From assembly GCA_946885845.1 (NCBI GenBank), contig CAMPHJ010000001.1:62001-126000 (forward strand): DNA of 64,000 nt, written 5' to 3'. Source of the DNA: an uncultured Sphingobium sp. Lineage in GTDB: Bacteria > Pseudomonadota > Alphaproteobacteria > Sphingomonadales > Sphingomonadaceae. The position numbers were made by a program, and so were the translations under genes. This document shows, in pieces, positions 9,788 through 19,526 of the stretch. The stretch's first letter is position 1, and the number at the start of each line of letters is the position of its first letter. Below the pieces are notes generated by a model. It ran no database searches. It saw only the letters and a program-made list of their open reading frames with translations, and was not told the DNA's origin.

Positions 9788-10189
9788 TCACCCCTCAATA
9801 ACACGCGCGAAACCTGCCACACCCGCATTGACTCCCACTCCCACCGCCGCACGACTGGCCCACTCATCCGAAACAACGGGCTCTGCCGGACCAATCCCTG
9901 CAAAGATCGCTTCGATGTTTCGCACGCACAGCGCAACAGCATCATCGGCAAGCATGTACCAGACCTGCTTGGCCTCCCTGCGAGTCTGGACCAGTTCGGC
10001 ACGGCGCAACTCGCCCAGTTGCTGACTGAGCGCTGGCTGGACAATGCCGGTCAGCTCCGCGATTTCCCCGACATTGCGCTCCCCCCGCAACAAGCATGAC
10101 AGGATCATCAAACGCTGGGGCTGAGCGAATATCTTGATCTTCTCGACAGCTGCGCTCGCGGCATCGCGATCTTCAAACAGCCCGTTCAC
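9788..10189 (-). CDS. bigR: ArsR-family persulfide-responsive repressor, BigR/SqrR-like
   Basis: 133 residues, starting at a GTG that overlaps the stop of the peroxiredoxin gene (GTGA). A winged-helix core (NVGEIAELTGIVQPALSQQLGELRRAELV) marks the ArsR/SmtB family. Cys32 (ILSCLL) and Cys88 (ALCVRN) sit where BigR and SqrR keep their two redox cysteines, and metal-site residues of SmtB are not evident. Known members lose DNA binding when the cysteines are bridged by sulfur, which releases sulfide-detoxification genes. The neighbouring divergent operon is the classic BigR target set. The C-terminal tail (about residues 100-133) runs past the usual length. Symbol by similarity and context. Confidence 0.8.
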   Translation of the reverse strand: MNGLFEDRDAASAAVEKIKIFAQPQRLMILSCLLRGERNVGEIAELTGIVQPALSQQLGELRRAELVQTRREAKQVWYMLADDAVALCVRNIEAIFAGIGPAEPVVSDEWASRAAVGVGVNAGVAGFARVIEG

Positions 10190-10809
10190 GATTGTTGCTC
10201 CAACCGGCAGAACCAGTCAGGCGCGGCATCGGCCTGATCGACGGGGGGAAGCAGTAGCGGCTGCCCCTGTGCCCAGCCTTCGGGCGTCAGCCTGTCGGTC
10301 TCGTCGACCTGCTGCAAGGCGCAGAGCAATCGCAGCATCTCATTCACCGAACGCCCCACATTATGAGGATAGCAGGTGGTCGCGCGAATGACGCCGTGGG
10401 GGTCGATGAAGAAGGTCGATCGCATCGTCATGCTGCTGGTCGCGCCCTCCCCGATCATCCCATAGGCCCGCCCCACGGCCATGCTCGGATCCTCGATGAT
10501 GGGAAAGCCGATCTCTACATCAAACACTTCCCTGAGCGCGCGCACCCAGGCCAGATGAGCGTAGAGGCTGTCGACCGACAATCCGACCAGCTTGCACCCC
10601 AGCGCATCGAACTCCGCCTGCCTGCGCGCCAATGCGGAAAATTCCGTACTGCATACCGGCGTGAAATCGGCAGGATGGGAAAAGAAGATAACCCACTGCC
10701 CTCGCAACGCGGAAAGCTGAAAGGGTCCCTGTGTCGAACGCGCCTGAAAATCGGGAGCCATATCGCCGATTCGCAGGGCAGTCGTGGCATCGATCATTCC
10801 GTCACTCAT
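10186..10809 (-). CDS. Peroxiredoxin, 1-Cys (Prx6-like) type
   Basis: 207 residues. The peroxidatic cysteine is Cys53 in DFTPVCSTEF, with the downstream PRDX6-like layout (LVGLSVDSLYAHLAWV, FPIIEDPSMAVGRAYGM, TFFIDPHGVIRA). Such enzymes reduce hydrogen peroxide and organic peroxides in the cytoplasm. Several extra cysteines are present (LGCKL, TTCYPH, LLCALQ, DWFCRL), so a resolving cysteine cannot be excluded. The gene is first in a two-gene unit with bigR and diverges from the persulfide dioxygenase operon. The coupling suggests it is induced together with reactive sulfur defence, perhaps acting on persulfides or polysulfides; that role is inference. Confidence 0.85.
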   Translation of the reverse strand: MSDGMIDATTALRIGDMAPDFQARSTQGPFQLSALRGQWVIFFSHPADFTPVCSTEFSALARRQAEFDALGCKLVGLSVDSLYAHLAWVRALREVFDVEIGFPIIEDPSMAVGRAYGMIGEGATSSMTMRSTFFIDPHGVIRATTCYPHNVGRSVNEMLRLLCALQQVDETDRLTPEGWAQGQPLLLPPVDQADAAPDWFCRLEQQS

Positions 10810-10848
10810 GTCCGCGTCCCTGCAAGCAGGCTTACCGGAGGGAAGCCC

Positions 10849-10887
10849 TTGACGATTTCAGACTATATAATTACATTATTATTGTAA
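10849..10887 (+). promoter_or_regulatory. Divergent promoter with palindromic operator, probable BigR site
   Basis: In an otherwise GC-rich region, bases 10862-10896 are strongly AT-rich. A plus-strand promoter fits TTGACG (10849-10854), 17 bases, then TACATT (10872-10877). The inverted repeat TTACA-N7-TGTAA (10871-10887) covers this -10 element, so a bound dimer would block the persulfide operon. It also lies near the start region of the minus-strand prx-bigR unit, which would allow autoregulation. Assignment to BigR rests on position and AT-rich palindromy, not on a matched consensus. Confidence 0.55.
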
Positions 10888-10897
10888 ATGATAAATC

Positions 10898-11827
10898 ATG
10901 GATCGTCACATGCCCGATGAAATAGTCACGAAAGCCGCACAACAGGTGCTCGCTGCGCGCACGGGCATAGCGGTGATCCAGGCCTTTTTCGACGCGCCCA
11001 CTTCCACCGTAACCTATGTGGTTCACGACACAGAGACACGGCGCGCCGCGGTCATCGACAGCGTTCTTGCTTATGATCCCGCGTCCGGGCGGACCAGTTT
11101 CGACCCCGCCGATCCGATAATCGATTATGTCGGAAATCAGGGATTGACCGTGGACTGGCATCTGGAAACGCATGCCCATGCCGACCATCTGTCCGCCGCG
11201 CCCTATCTGCAACAGAAGCTGGGCGGAAAAATCGCAATCGGCAGCCATATTCGCCAGGTGCAAAACAGCTTTGGGCAGCTGTTCAATGCGGGCGCCGAAT
11301 TCCGGCGTGACGGGTCAGAGTTCGACCATCTCTGGGAAGACGGCGACCTTTTCAACATCGGCAATCTGTCAGTGACCGTGCTTCACGTGCCGGGACACAC
11401 GCCCGCCTGCGTCGCCTATGTCATCGGCGATGCGGTCTTCGTCGGCGATACGATGTTCATGCCGGACTATGGCACCGCGCGCGCTGACTTCCCCGGCGGC
11501 GACGCGCGCCAACTGTTCCGTTCCCTGCGCCGCTTGCTGGAACTGCCGCCCGAAACACGCCTGTTCATGTGTCATGACTATCTGCCGGAAGGCCGTGACC
11601 ATTATGTCTGGGAAACCACCGTCGCGGAACAACGCCGCGCCAATGTCCACGCCCATGATGGCATCAGCGAAGATGATTTTGTCGCCATGCGCGAAGCCCG
11701 CGACCGCACGTTGGACATGCCGCGCCTGATCCTGCCGTCGATCCAGGTAAACATGCGGGCGGGGCATCTGCCGCCGCCTGAAGACAATGGCGTCACTTAC
11801 CTCAAGATCCCGGTGAACCAGCTATGA
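10898..11827 (+). CDS. Persulfide (sulfur) dioxygenase, ETHE1/Blh-type metallo-beta-lactamase fold
   Basis: 309 residues; an alternative ATG four codons in (10910) is possible and neither start has a strong ribosome site, because the leader is short. The metal motif THAHADH (His92, His94, Asp96, His97), GHTPAC, GDTMFMPDYGTARADFPGGDA and CHDY are typical of ETHE1-like enzymes, which use one iron to oxidise glutathione persulfide to sulfite. Residue spacing matches the Blh protein of BigR operons. It is first in a four-gene operon; its stop overlaps the next start (ATGA). Regulation by the palindrome just upstream is likely. Confidence 0.86.
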   Translation: MDRHMPDEIVTKAAQQVLAARTGIAVIQAFFDAPTSTVTYVVHDTETRRAAVIDSVLAYDPASGRTSFDPADPIIDYVGNQGLTVDWHLETHAHADHLSAAPYLQQKLGGKIAIGSHIRQVQNSFGQLFNAGAEFRRDGSEFDHLWEDGDLFNIGNLSVTVLHVPGHTPACVAYVIGDAVFVGDTMFMPDYGTARADFPGGDARQLFRSLRRLLELPPETRLFMCHDYLPEGRDHYVWETTVAEQRRANVHAHDGISEDDFVAMREARDRTLDMPRLILPSIQVNMRAGHLPPPEDNGVTYLKIPVNQL

Positions 11828-12261
11828 TCCCCGCCTTCCCTCACGCCCAGCCGGTCGAAGGCCTGATCGGCGGCCTGATGATCGGCATCGCCGCAGCGAT
11901 CATGCTGCTGGGCCTTGGCCGAATAGCCGGTGTCAGCGGGCTGGTGGCCCGCGCAACAGGCCTGGCCGACAGCGGCGCGCCCCGCAGCATCGCGGCAGCC
12001 TTCATGATCGGGCTGCCATTGGGAGCATTGATCCTGTCGCTGCTGTCCGGCGCGGTCCCTGCGCGCTTTCCGGCACTGGGCCTGCTGCTGATCGCGGGAC
12101 TGATTGTCGGCTTTGGCACAAGGATGGGGTCAGGCTGTACCAGCGGTCACGGCGTCTGCGGCGCTTCCCGCCTTTCGCTCCGCTCGGTTCTCGCGACGGG
12201 GCTTTTCATGGCGAGCGGCTTCATCACTGTCGCGGCGCTGCGCCTTGCAGGTGGCTTGTGA
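11824..12261 (+). CDS. YeeE/YedE-family sulfur transporter half, first subunit
   Basis: 145 residues, about four hydrophobic helices. The signature GFGTRMGSGCTSGHGVCGASRL contains the conserved cysteines that pass thiosulfate-like ions through YeeE-type channels. In BigR operons the YeeE fold is split into two small proteins; this is the first half, the next gene the second. It is joined to both neighbours by four-base start/stop overlaps, which supports a 1:1 complex in the inner membrane. Transport direction and exact sulfur species are not known from sequence. Confidence 0.8.
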   Translation: MIPAFPHAQPVEGLIGGLMIGIAAAIMLLGLGRIAGVSGLVARATGLADSGAPRSIAAAFMIGLPLGALILSLLSGAVPARFPALGLLLIAGLIVGFGTRMGSGCTSGHGVCGASRLSLRSVLATGLFMASGFITVAALRLAGGL

Positions 12262-12701
12262 TCAGGATCACCCTCGCCCTGCTGTCGGGCGCATTGTTCG
12301 GGGCTGGCCTCGCATTGTCCGGCATGGCCGACCCGATGCGCGTACGCGCCTTCCTTGACCTGCTGGGACCGTGGGACCCGACGCTCGCCTTTGTCATGGG
12401 CGGGGCCATGATTCCGATGGCGCTCGCCTGGATCGTACAAAAACGGCTGGAGCGCCCATTCGCAGGATCGACCTTCAACCTTCCCGAAACGCGCGGCGTC
12501 GATTGGAAACTGGCCCTGGGCGCCATCCTGTTCGGTATTGGCTGGGGTCTTGGCGGTCTGTGCCCCGGTCCTGCGGTAGCCAGCCTGGCCCTCGCGCCCC
12601 TGTCAGCCGCCCCGTTCGTCCTGGCCATGCTGGTGGGCATGGCGCTGCACCGACTAGTGACGCAAGGGCCCCGAATGATCCCCGGCAGCTACCATGGATA
12701 G
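12258..12701 (+). CDS. YeeE/YedE-family sulfur transporter half, second subunit (DUF6691-like)
   Basis: 147 residues with hydrophobic helices and the motif ALFGAGLALSGMADPMRVRAFLDLLGPWDP, typical of the second half of split YeeE proteins, then GIGWGLGGLCPGPAVASL with a conserved cysteine. It starts on the overlapped stop of the first half, and its own end overlaps the TauE/SafE start by eight bases. Together with the first half it likely forms an inner-membrane channel for a reduced sulfur compound linked to the persulfide dioxygenase. Confidence 0.8.
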   Translation: MIRITLALLSGALFGAGLALSGMADPMRVRAFLDLLGPWDPTLAFVMGGAMIPMALAWIVQKRLERPFAGSTFNLPETRGVDWKLALGAILFGIGWGLGGLCPGPAVASLALAPLSAAPFVLAMLVGMALHRLVTQGPRMIPGSYHG

Positions 12702-13488
12702 CCTTCACTACGTGCTTGGCGCCGTGTCGGGCGGACTGGTCGGCTTCGTGCTTGGGCTGGTTGGCGGCGGCGGCTCAATCCTTGCGGTGCCGCTGATGGT
12801 ATATCTGGTCGGAGTGCCAAGCGCGCACGTCGCGATCGGGACCAGCGCGCTCGCCGTAGCAGCCAATGCCGCCGCCGGACTGGTCAGCCACGCCCGCGCT
12901 CATCATGTGAAATGGCGGTGCGGCGGCATCTACGCGGCGGCGGGCATTGTGGGAGCGTTGGCAGGCTCCACCTTCGGCAAGATGGTGGACGGCGACAAGC
13001 TGCTGTTCCTGTTCGCCCTGGTGATGCTGCTTGTGGGAGCGTTGATGCTCCGGGGCCGCGCCAATCCTGGCAACCCAAGCGTGGAATGTAACGCTGAAAA
13101 GGCACCAAAGGTCGTCGCCTACGGACTGGGTTCAGGCATTTTTTCAGGATTTTTCGGCATTGGCGGCGGCTTTCTGATCGTGCCGGGCCTTGTCGCGTCG
13201 ACCGGAATGCCGATGCTGATGGCCGTCGGCACATCGCTTGTCGCGGTCACGGCTTTCGGGCTTGCGACCGCTGCCAACTACGCTTTTTCCGGCCTGGTGG
13301 ACTGGCTTCTGGCGCTGGTCTTCGTCCTCGGCGGCGTCGTGGGCAGCGTTGGCGGAACACGCGCTGCCGAAAGGCTGGGCGAAAGGAGCGGCCGCCTCAC
13401 CACCGTCTTCGCCGGCCTGATCTTTGTCGTCGCCATCTACATGCTCTGGCGCAGCGCAGCCGCCTTCATGCCGGCCATGGCAAGCTGA
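12694..13488 (+). CDS. TSUP (TauE/SafE) family sulfite or organosulfonate permease
   Basis: 264 residues with about eight membrane segments arranged as two similar halves, each opening with a glycine-rich GLVGGGGSILAVPL / GFFGIGGGFLIVPG motif that defines the TSUP family. Members export or import sulfite, sulfonates or related anions. As the last gene of the persulfide operon, export of sulfite made by the dioxygenase is the simplest role (inference). It converges on mreB with only 12 bases between the stop codons, and I see no hairpin terminator there. Confidence 0.8.
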   Translation: MDSLHYVLGAVSGGLVGFVLGLVGGGGSILAVPLMVYLVGVPSAHVAIGTSALAVAANAAAGLVSHARAHHVKWRCGGIYAAAGIVGALAGSTFGKMVDGDKLLFLFALVMLLVGALMLRGRANPGNPSVECNAEKAPKVVAYGLGSGIFSGFFGIGGGFLIVPGLVASTGMPMLMAVGTSLVAVTAFGLATAANYAFSGLVDWLLALVFVLGGVVGSVGGTRAAERLGERSGRLTTVFAGLIFVVAIYMLWRSAAAFMPAMAS

Positions 13489-13500
13489 CCGCATCCCTCC

Positions 13501-14841
<1,341 letters not shown>

Positions 14842-14997
14842 TCATTTTGGAACTGGCTTCATCCTTTTAAAGCTGGCTGCCCAATTCATGGCGTCCGGGT
14901 CTATTGCGGACAGGAAATAGCGCCTTACCCTTCAAAATCACGGACAAAGGCGCTATCTGTCGAAGGTGAAGGCGGTTGACGCCTGGGGCCATTGCAA

Positions 14998-15231
14998 ATG
15001 ACAGACCTGCCACCTCAAGTTGATGACAAAAGTCCCGCCACGGCCGGGCTTCGCACAACCCCTCGTCATGATGATGTTTCGGGCAGGACCGTCGACCATT
15101 CATCACCGGCGCGTTGGCGCCTTCTGTCGGCGGAACGGGCCGAAGCAGGCGTCGAACTCCTGTCCCGCTGGGCAGGCCCCGCCACGTTGGCGATCGCAGT
15201 CGCAGGCGTAGTTTGGTGGATCATCGACTGA
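14998..15231 (+). CDS. Small single-span membrane protein, paralogue of the protein at 17040-17240
   Basis: 77 residues from the ATG at 14998; no strong ribosome site. The first 45 residues are polar and variable; the last 30 (EAGVELLSRWAGPATLAIAVAGVVWWIID) begin with GVELLSRWAG and form one membrane helix with an acidic end. The small protein at 17040-17240 shares GVELLSRWAG and a similar helix, so the two are related. They bracket the initiating sugar transferase. I do not recognise a family; a membrane partner of polysaccharide assembly enzymes is a guess from position. Confidence 0.6.
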   Translation: MTDLPPQVDDKSPATAGLRTTPRHDDVSGRTVDHSSPARWRLLSAERAEAGVELLSRWAGPATLAIAVAGVVWWIID

Positions 15232-15515
15232 CCCCGCGACCTATCGCGCTGATTCGTCTCACATTGGTTAATATTTTGTGTGCATTGCGGCACATGAATT
15301 TTCCGTTGGTCGCGCCTGCGGGGCGGAACATCCTCACAACCTAACGGATCATCGGAAAAGATCATCCGGGCGTCCCACCCCCGATTGCCTGCCCCTGACA
15401 TTTATGGCCTGCTGCTGCGCAACATAAATAAACAAAGCTGCGAATGTCTGATGCACGCGGGCCGACCCTTACAGGCTGGCCATGCCACGACGTTACGACA
15501 TGAAAAGGGTTGCAG

Positions 15516-16907
15516 ATGTCGAAAATTGATCTGGCGATCGAAGGTTCTCCCAGTCGCCAGCCTGCCACATCCGCTGTTCAGCGAACCGTTCGGCTCTGGC
15601 TGTGCCTGTTGCTGTTCGTCGCCGACATGGCGGCGCTGGGGGCGGGCTTTGCCATCGGCCTGCGCGTGGCTGGCGTGCCGCTGGCCGCAGGCGAATTCTG
15701 GCACCCCCTGGCCGGGGGCATGGCCGTCTATGGCGCGGTTGCCTTCCATAACCAGGCCTATAATCCGGTCTGCCTTACCCGCATCACCCCATCGCTGCGC
15801 AATGCCATCATGGCGTTCGCTGGCACGCTGCTGATTTTCCTGCTGGTCGTATTTTCGCTCAAGGCGACGGGGGACCTGTCACGACTGGGCATCTCCACGG
15901 GGATATTGTGCAGCGGCGCGCTGCTGGCGCTCCAACGTCTGCTGATCGTTCAGTCGGTTCGCCGGAACTTCAGCGACAATCTCTTTGCTCAACTGCTGAT
16001 CATCGACGACGGGGGCATCCCTGACGACGTCACCGGAATGGTGCTGGTCGACGCCGCCGCCGCTGGCATCAGGGCGGACCTTGACGATCCCTATATGTTG
16101 CACCGTCTGGGCACGTTGCTGCGCGACTATGACCGGGTCGTCATTTCCTGCCCCGGCGACCGCAAGGCCGACTGGGCGCAGATGCTGAAGGGCGCGAATA
16201 TCCTCGGCGAAATCATCGTGCCGGAACTTGATCCCATGGCGCCGCTCGCCGTGCGAAATTGTCGTGGCGTCCCGACGCTGGTGGTGGCGCGCGGGCCGCT
16301 GAACCTTGCAAACCGTGCAAAGAAACGATTGCTGGACATCGCGATCACCGTGCCGCTGCTGATGGCATTGTCGCCGCTGCTGATCGCCGTCGCCATCGCG
16401 ATCCGGCTCGATTCCGCCGGGCCGATCTTCTTCAGGCAGGAACGGATCGGCCGGGGCAACCGCCTCTTCCACATCCTCAAATTCCGCAGCATGCGGGTCG
16501 AACGCTGCGATGCTGCCGGGGCGGCCTCCACCCAGCGCGACGACGACCGCATCACACGGGTCGGCGCATTCATCCGCAAGACCAGCATCGATGAACTGCC
16601 CCAGATGATCAACGTGCTGCTGGGGGAAATGAGCCTGGTCGGACCTCGTCCCCACGCCCTTGGCTCCACGGCGGAAGAACAGCTTTTCTGGCAGGTCGAC
16701 CGCCAATATTGGCACCGCCACGCGCTCAAGCCCGGCATCACCGGTCTGGCCCAGATCCGCGGTTTTCGCGGAGCGACTGAAACCCGCCGCGACATATTGA
16801 ACCGCGTCGAAGCGGACCTTGAATATCTCCACGGCTGGAGCCTGATGCGCGACATCGGCATTCTGATCGGCACGTTCAACGTGCTGGTGCATCGCAACGC
16901 CTACTGA
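15516..16907 (+). CDS. Initiating polyprenyl-phosphate sugar phosphotransferase (WcaJ/GumD/SpsB-like)
   Basis: 463 residues from the ATG at 15516, with AAAAGGG six bases upstream; a TTG two codons earlier is less likely. The N-terminal half has membrane helices and a CoA-binding-like region, and the C-terminal bacterial sugar transferase domain begins at AKKRLLDIAIT. It shows FRQERIGRGNRLFHILKFRSM, the catalytic-region motif KTSIDELPQ, GEMSLVGPRPHA and KPGITGLAQIRG. Such enzymes move glucose- or galactose-1-phosphate from a UDP-sugar to undecaprenyl phosphate, the first step of a repeat unit. It stands about 525 bases before the export operon and is transcribed the same way. The sugar is probably glucose, by analogy with sphingan systems. 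Confidence 0.87.
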   Translation: MSKIDLAIEGSPSRQPATSAVQRTVRLWLCLLLFVADMAALGAGFAIGLRVAGVPLAAGEFWHPLAGGMAVYGAVAFHNQAYNPVCLTRITPSLRNAIMAFAGTLLIFLLVVFSLKATGDLSRLGISTGILCSGALLALQRLLIVQSVRRNFSDNLFAQLLIIDDGGIPDDVTGMVLVDAAAAGIRADLDDPYMLHRLGTLLRDYDRVVISCPGDRKADWAQMLKGANILGEIIVPELDPMAPLAVRNCRGVPTLVVARGPLNLANRAKKRLLDIAITVPLLMALSPLLIAVAIAIRLDSAGPIFFRQERIGRGNRLFHILKFRSMRVERCDAAGAASTQRDDDRITRVGAFIRKTSIDELPQMINVLLGEMSLVGPRPHALGSTAEEQLFWQVDRQYWHRHALKPGITGLAQIRGFRGATETRRDILNRVEADLEYLHGWSLMRDIGILIGTFNVLVHRNAY

Positions 16908-17039
16908 CCCGGTCGGTGGGCGTTTGAGCAACACCCCCCGATTTTGCGACGAGATGCGGTCGTTTCCAACGTCGCGGTAACTGTTTGTTAGGCACGAAAT
17001 CCGATATGTCCGTCATCACGAACAGGCGGACATCGAAAC

Positions 17040-17240
17040 GTGGCGAACGATTTTGCAACGGTTACCGTGGCGCAACCTTCTCAGGCCCGACCCCAGGCGG
17101 GGGGCACTGTCATCGCGCCCCCACTTCCCGCTGCGTCTTTTGCAGATCGCGCCGATCGCGGCGTCGAACTGCTGTCCCGATGGGCGGGCATCCTGACATT
17201 CGCCGGAGTCGTGGCGGGGATCATCTACCTCATCCTCTGA
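17040..17240 (+). CDS. Small single-span membrane protein, paralogue of the protein at 14998-15231
   Basis: 66 residues from a GTG at 17040; start uncertain, no clear ribosome site. A polar, proline- and alanine-rich N-terminus is followed by DRGVELLSRWAG and a C-terminal membrane helix (ILTFAGVVAGIIYLIL). GVELLSRWAG is identical in the small protein upstream of the sugar transferase, while the N-termini differ, as expected for old duplicates with a conserved membrane module. No known family recognised. The gene ends about 190 bases before the outer-membrane barrel gene. Confidence 0.6.
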   Translation: MANDFATVTVAQPSQARPQAGGTVIAPPLPAASFADRADRGVELLSRWAGILTFAGVVAGIIYLIL

Positions 17241-17297
17241 CCAAAAAAGCGCTATTTAGCTTGCTCCCAGATTAACGAAAAACGGCCTTTCAAAGGC

Positions 17298-17323
17298 GGT
17301 CGCAAAACACCGCTTTTGCGACC
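17298..17323. promoter_or_regulatory. Perfect inverted repeat upstream of the exopolysaccharide export operon
   Basis: GGTCGCAAAA and TTTTGCGACC (ten-base arms, six-base spacer) lie 109 bases before the barrel gene. The arms carry no T run that would suit an intrinsic terminator in the plus direction. A palindrome with the same TCGCAAA/TTTGCGA core lies before the GH16 gene at 34073-34105, which makes an operator for a shared regulator plausible. A half-site (ATTTTGCGAC) is also present at 16931. Confidence 0.5.
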
Positions 17324-17431
17324 AACTGAGCCGTTGGATTGTCGCGACCAACCGCATCCACGGTGGTTCGTTTTGTCAGAAAATGCGACTAGCATGACCT
17401 GAGTTGCTGCAATGCAATAAAGGGTCTGCGT

Positions 17432-18697
17432 TTGATTAATCCTGTAATTCCGCGTTTTCGGAAGCGCTTTTTTGCGCCTGCAAAACAATCATTTACCTCG
17501 CATGGGTCCGCAGCAGCGGTGCTTGCCGGGTGCATGATTGCTGCAGGCACGCCCACAATATTGTGCGCACAAACTACCAACGTGAACATCAACGATCTTG
17601 ACGATGAAAGCCGGGTCAAGACGATGGGGCTGACCGCCACGGCTGGTCTCGACCTGCTCTATGACGACAATGTGTATCGGGTCGATGATCGGGTGGAGGA
17701 TCCGACCGATGATCTGATCGTGACGCCCTGGGTCGAACTTACCTATGGCAAGCCCATCGGTCGGCACGACCTGCTGCTGCGCGGACGTGTAGGCTATGAT
17801 CGTTTCATTTCCGAAGGACAGCGCAGCAAGCTCAGGATCGATACGGAAGCCAAGGCGGTTATCCGTTTCGGCGCCACCTGTTCCGTCACGCCGCTGGCGT
17901 CATACCGGCAACAGCGCGCCGACTATGGCGACCTGAACCAGCAGACAGAAAATCTGCAACGCTTCACCACCTTTGGCGCCGACCTGAATTGCGAACGACC
18001 GGGCCTGTTCCCCGTGGCCAGCTACCGGCGGGACATGACCCGCAATGCCGATGCGTTCGACTTCGCCGACCAGACAAGCGACAGCTTCATGGGCGGCGTC
18101 GGCTATCATAAACCCAGCCTCGGCACGTTCACCGCCTTTTACGAACGGGTGAATAGCGACCGGCGGACCTTGGGGGTCGAAAACCGGATCAATAGCTGGG
18201 GGTTGAAATTCCAGCGTTCCGTATCCCCCATCACCCAGATCGACGCCGAACTGCGCTGGCTGGACGTCGCCAGCGACTCCGCCGCCGTCGGCAGCTATGA
18301 CGGCTTGGGCTGGGACGTCAGCCTGTCGAGCAGCGTCGTGCCCCGCCTGAAACTGACGGCCACGACAAAGCGGGACGTCGTCAATGACAGCCTGATCGCC
18401 AGCGGCTTCGCCATCCGCACCCGCCACCGGGTGGAAGGACAATTCGCTATTTCCGAACTCACCTCGGCCGGGCTTTATGCCGAATGGGAAAGGCGCAAAT
18501 TCCGTCAGGACGCCGCCCTGCGCCCCTTTTCGATCACGGCAGACCGCAACCGGCGTTTTGGCGGCACATTGAAACGCAGATTGTCCGACCGCGCCGACGT
18601 GGTGCTCGACGCCCAACATTATGTGCGTCGCACCGACACCAGCGTCGCAAATTTCAGCGGCACGCAAGTGACGCTGGGCGCGGCGCTCCGATTTTGA
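17432..18697 (+). CDS. Outer-membrane beta-barrel protein of the exopolysaccharide locus (BBP2-like)
   Basis: 421 residues from a TTG at 17432, preceded by AAAGGG. A signal peptide ends around residue 46 (GTPTILCAQ). The rest is alternating polar/aromatic beta-strands with LTATAGLDLLYDDNVYRVDD near the mature start and a terminal Phe (LGAALRF), as in outer-membrane barrels. Proteins of this sort (putative beta-barrel porin 2 group) accompany Wza-type export genes and may help secretion or surface anchoring of the polymer. It is followed after 25 bases by the Wza gene, and the palindrome upstream may control both. Family assignment is moderate; the barrel nature is clear. Confidence 0.72.
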   Translation: MINPVIPRFRKRFFAPAKQSFTSHGSAAAVLAGCMIAAGTPTILCAQTTNVNINDLDDESRVKTMGLTATAGLDLLYDDNVYRVDDRVEDPTDDLIVTPWVELTYGKPIGRHDLLLRGRVGYDRFISEGQRSKLRIDTEAKAVIRFGATCSVTPLASYRQQRADYGDLNQQTENLQRFTTFGADLNCERPGLFPVASYRRDMTRNADAFDFADQTSDSFMGGVGYHKPSLGTFTAFYERVNSDRRTLGVENRINSWGLKFQRSVSPITQIDAELRWLDVASDSAAVGSYDGLGWDVSLSSSVVPRLKLTATTKRDVVNDSLIASGFAIRTRHRVEGQFAISELTSAGLYAEWERRKFRQDAALRPFSITADRNRRFGGTLKRRLSDRADVVLDAQHYVRRTDTSVANFSGTQVTLGAALRF

Positions 18698-18722
18698 CCT
18701 CGAACATGAAGGAGCTTGAGCT

Positions 18723-19526
18723 GTGAAAGCTGAAACTCTCCTCAAATGCCTGTCGACCGGCCTCGCTTTTTCGGCGTGTCTGGGCGCCTATGCACAAACC
18801 GCGCCGACCACCGCTCCTCCCCCGGCGGCGGTGGACACAGGTTACCTGCTTGGTCCCGACGATGAGGTAAAGATCGCCATCTTCGGCCAACCGGATCTGT
18901 CCTCCACCACCCGGATCAAGGCGGACGGCACTGTCACCCTCGCCCTGATCGGCCCGATTTCAGCGCGCGGCAAAACCACGGCAGAGCTCGCTCAGGCGAT
19001 CGCGTCCAGCTATGCGGCGGGCGGCTATCTCACCAGCCCCTCGGTCAATGTAGAGGTCAGCAACTTCGTCAGCCGCTTCGTCACCGTGCTGGGCAATGTG
19101 CCGCAGGCGGGCAACTATCCGCTCGACCGCAACTATACGGTCGCATCCATGCTGGCAAAGGCGGGGGGATCGACCACGGCGGGCGCGAATGCGGTCGTGC
19201 TGACCCCCGCCGACGGCAGCGGCCCTGTCCGCATCTCGCTGGCCGACATGACAGCGGGCGCCAATCGCATGCTTAAACCCGGCGACATCCTGTTCGTGCC
19301 GCCTGCCGAAAAAATCTACGTCTACGGCCAGGTGCAGGACCCCGGCGCCTTTTCCTACGCGCCGGGGCAAAGCTTCCGGCAGGCGCTGGCGCTCGCTGGC
19401 GGCCCGACGCTCGCCGGATCGACAAAGCGCATCAAGGTCCGTCGGGAGGGCAAGGAAATCCAGGCCGATCTGGACGATCCCGTCCGGCCCGAAGACGTTC
19501 TCATCATCCGGGAGAAGCTGTTTTGA
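18723..19526 (+). CDS. Polysaccharide export protein, Wza/OtnA family
   Basis: 267 residues from a GTG at 18723 with AAGGAG upstream. A signal peptide (to about AYAQ) has no lipobox cysteine at the cleavage site, unlike E. coli Wza. The Poly_export domain starts at YLLGPDDEVKIAIFGQPDLS, followed by SLBB domains (VTVLGNVPQAGNYPL, IYVYGQVQDPGAFSYAPG). It forms the periplasmic/outer-membrane channel through which the polymer leaves. Length is short compared with E. coli Wza and lacks the extra C-terminal helix, as is usual in this group. Its stop overlaps the start of the AAA ATPase (TTGA). Confidence 0.87.
   Translation: MKAETLLKCLSTGLAFSACLGAYAQTAPTTAPPPAAVDTGYLLGPDDEVKIAIFGQPDLSSTTRIKADGTVTLALIGPISARGKTTAELAQAIASSYAAGGYLTSPSVNVEVSNFVSRFVTVLGNVPQAGNYPLDRNYTVASMLAKAGGSTTAGANAVVLTPADGSGPVRISLADMTAGANRMLKPGDILFVPPAEKIYVYGQVQDPGAFSYAPGQSFRQALALAGGPTLAGSTKRIKVRREGKEIQADLDDPVRPEDVLIIREKLF

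Noticed and set aside
10849..10871. TTGACG with the TATAAT at 10866-10871 as the promoter of the dioxygenase gene
   Set aside because: The spacer would be only 11 bases; TACATT at 10872 with 17 bases is the workable pairing.
15255..15300. CtrA-box candidate (TTAA) upstream of the sugar transferase
   Set aside because: Only one TTAA half-site is present; the second half at the required seven-base spacing is missing.
15879..16934. Long minus-strand frames opposite the sugar transferase
   Set aside because: Shadow frames; the plus strand has all family motifs.
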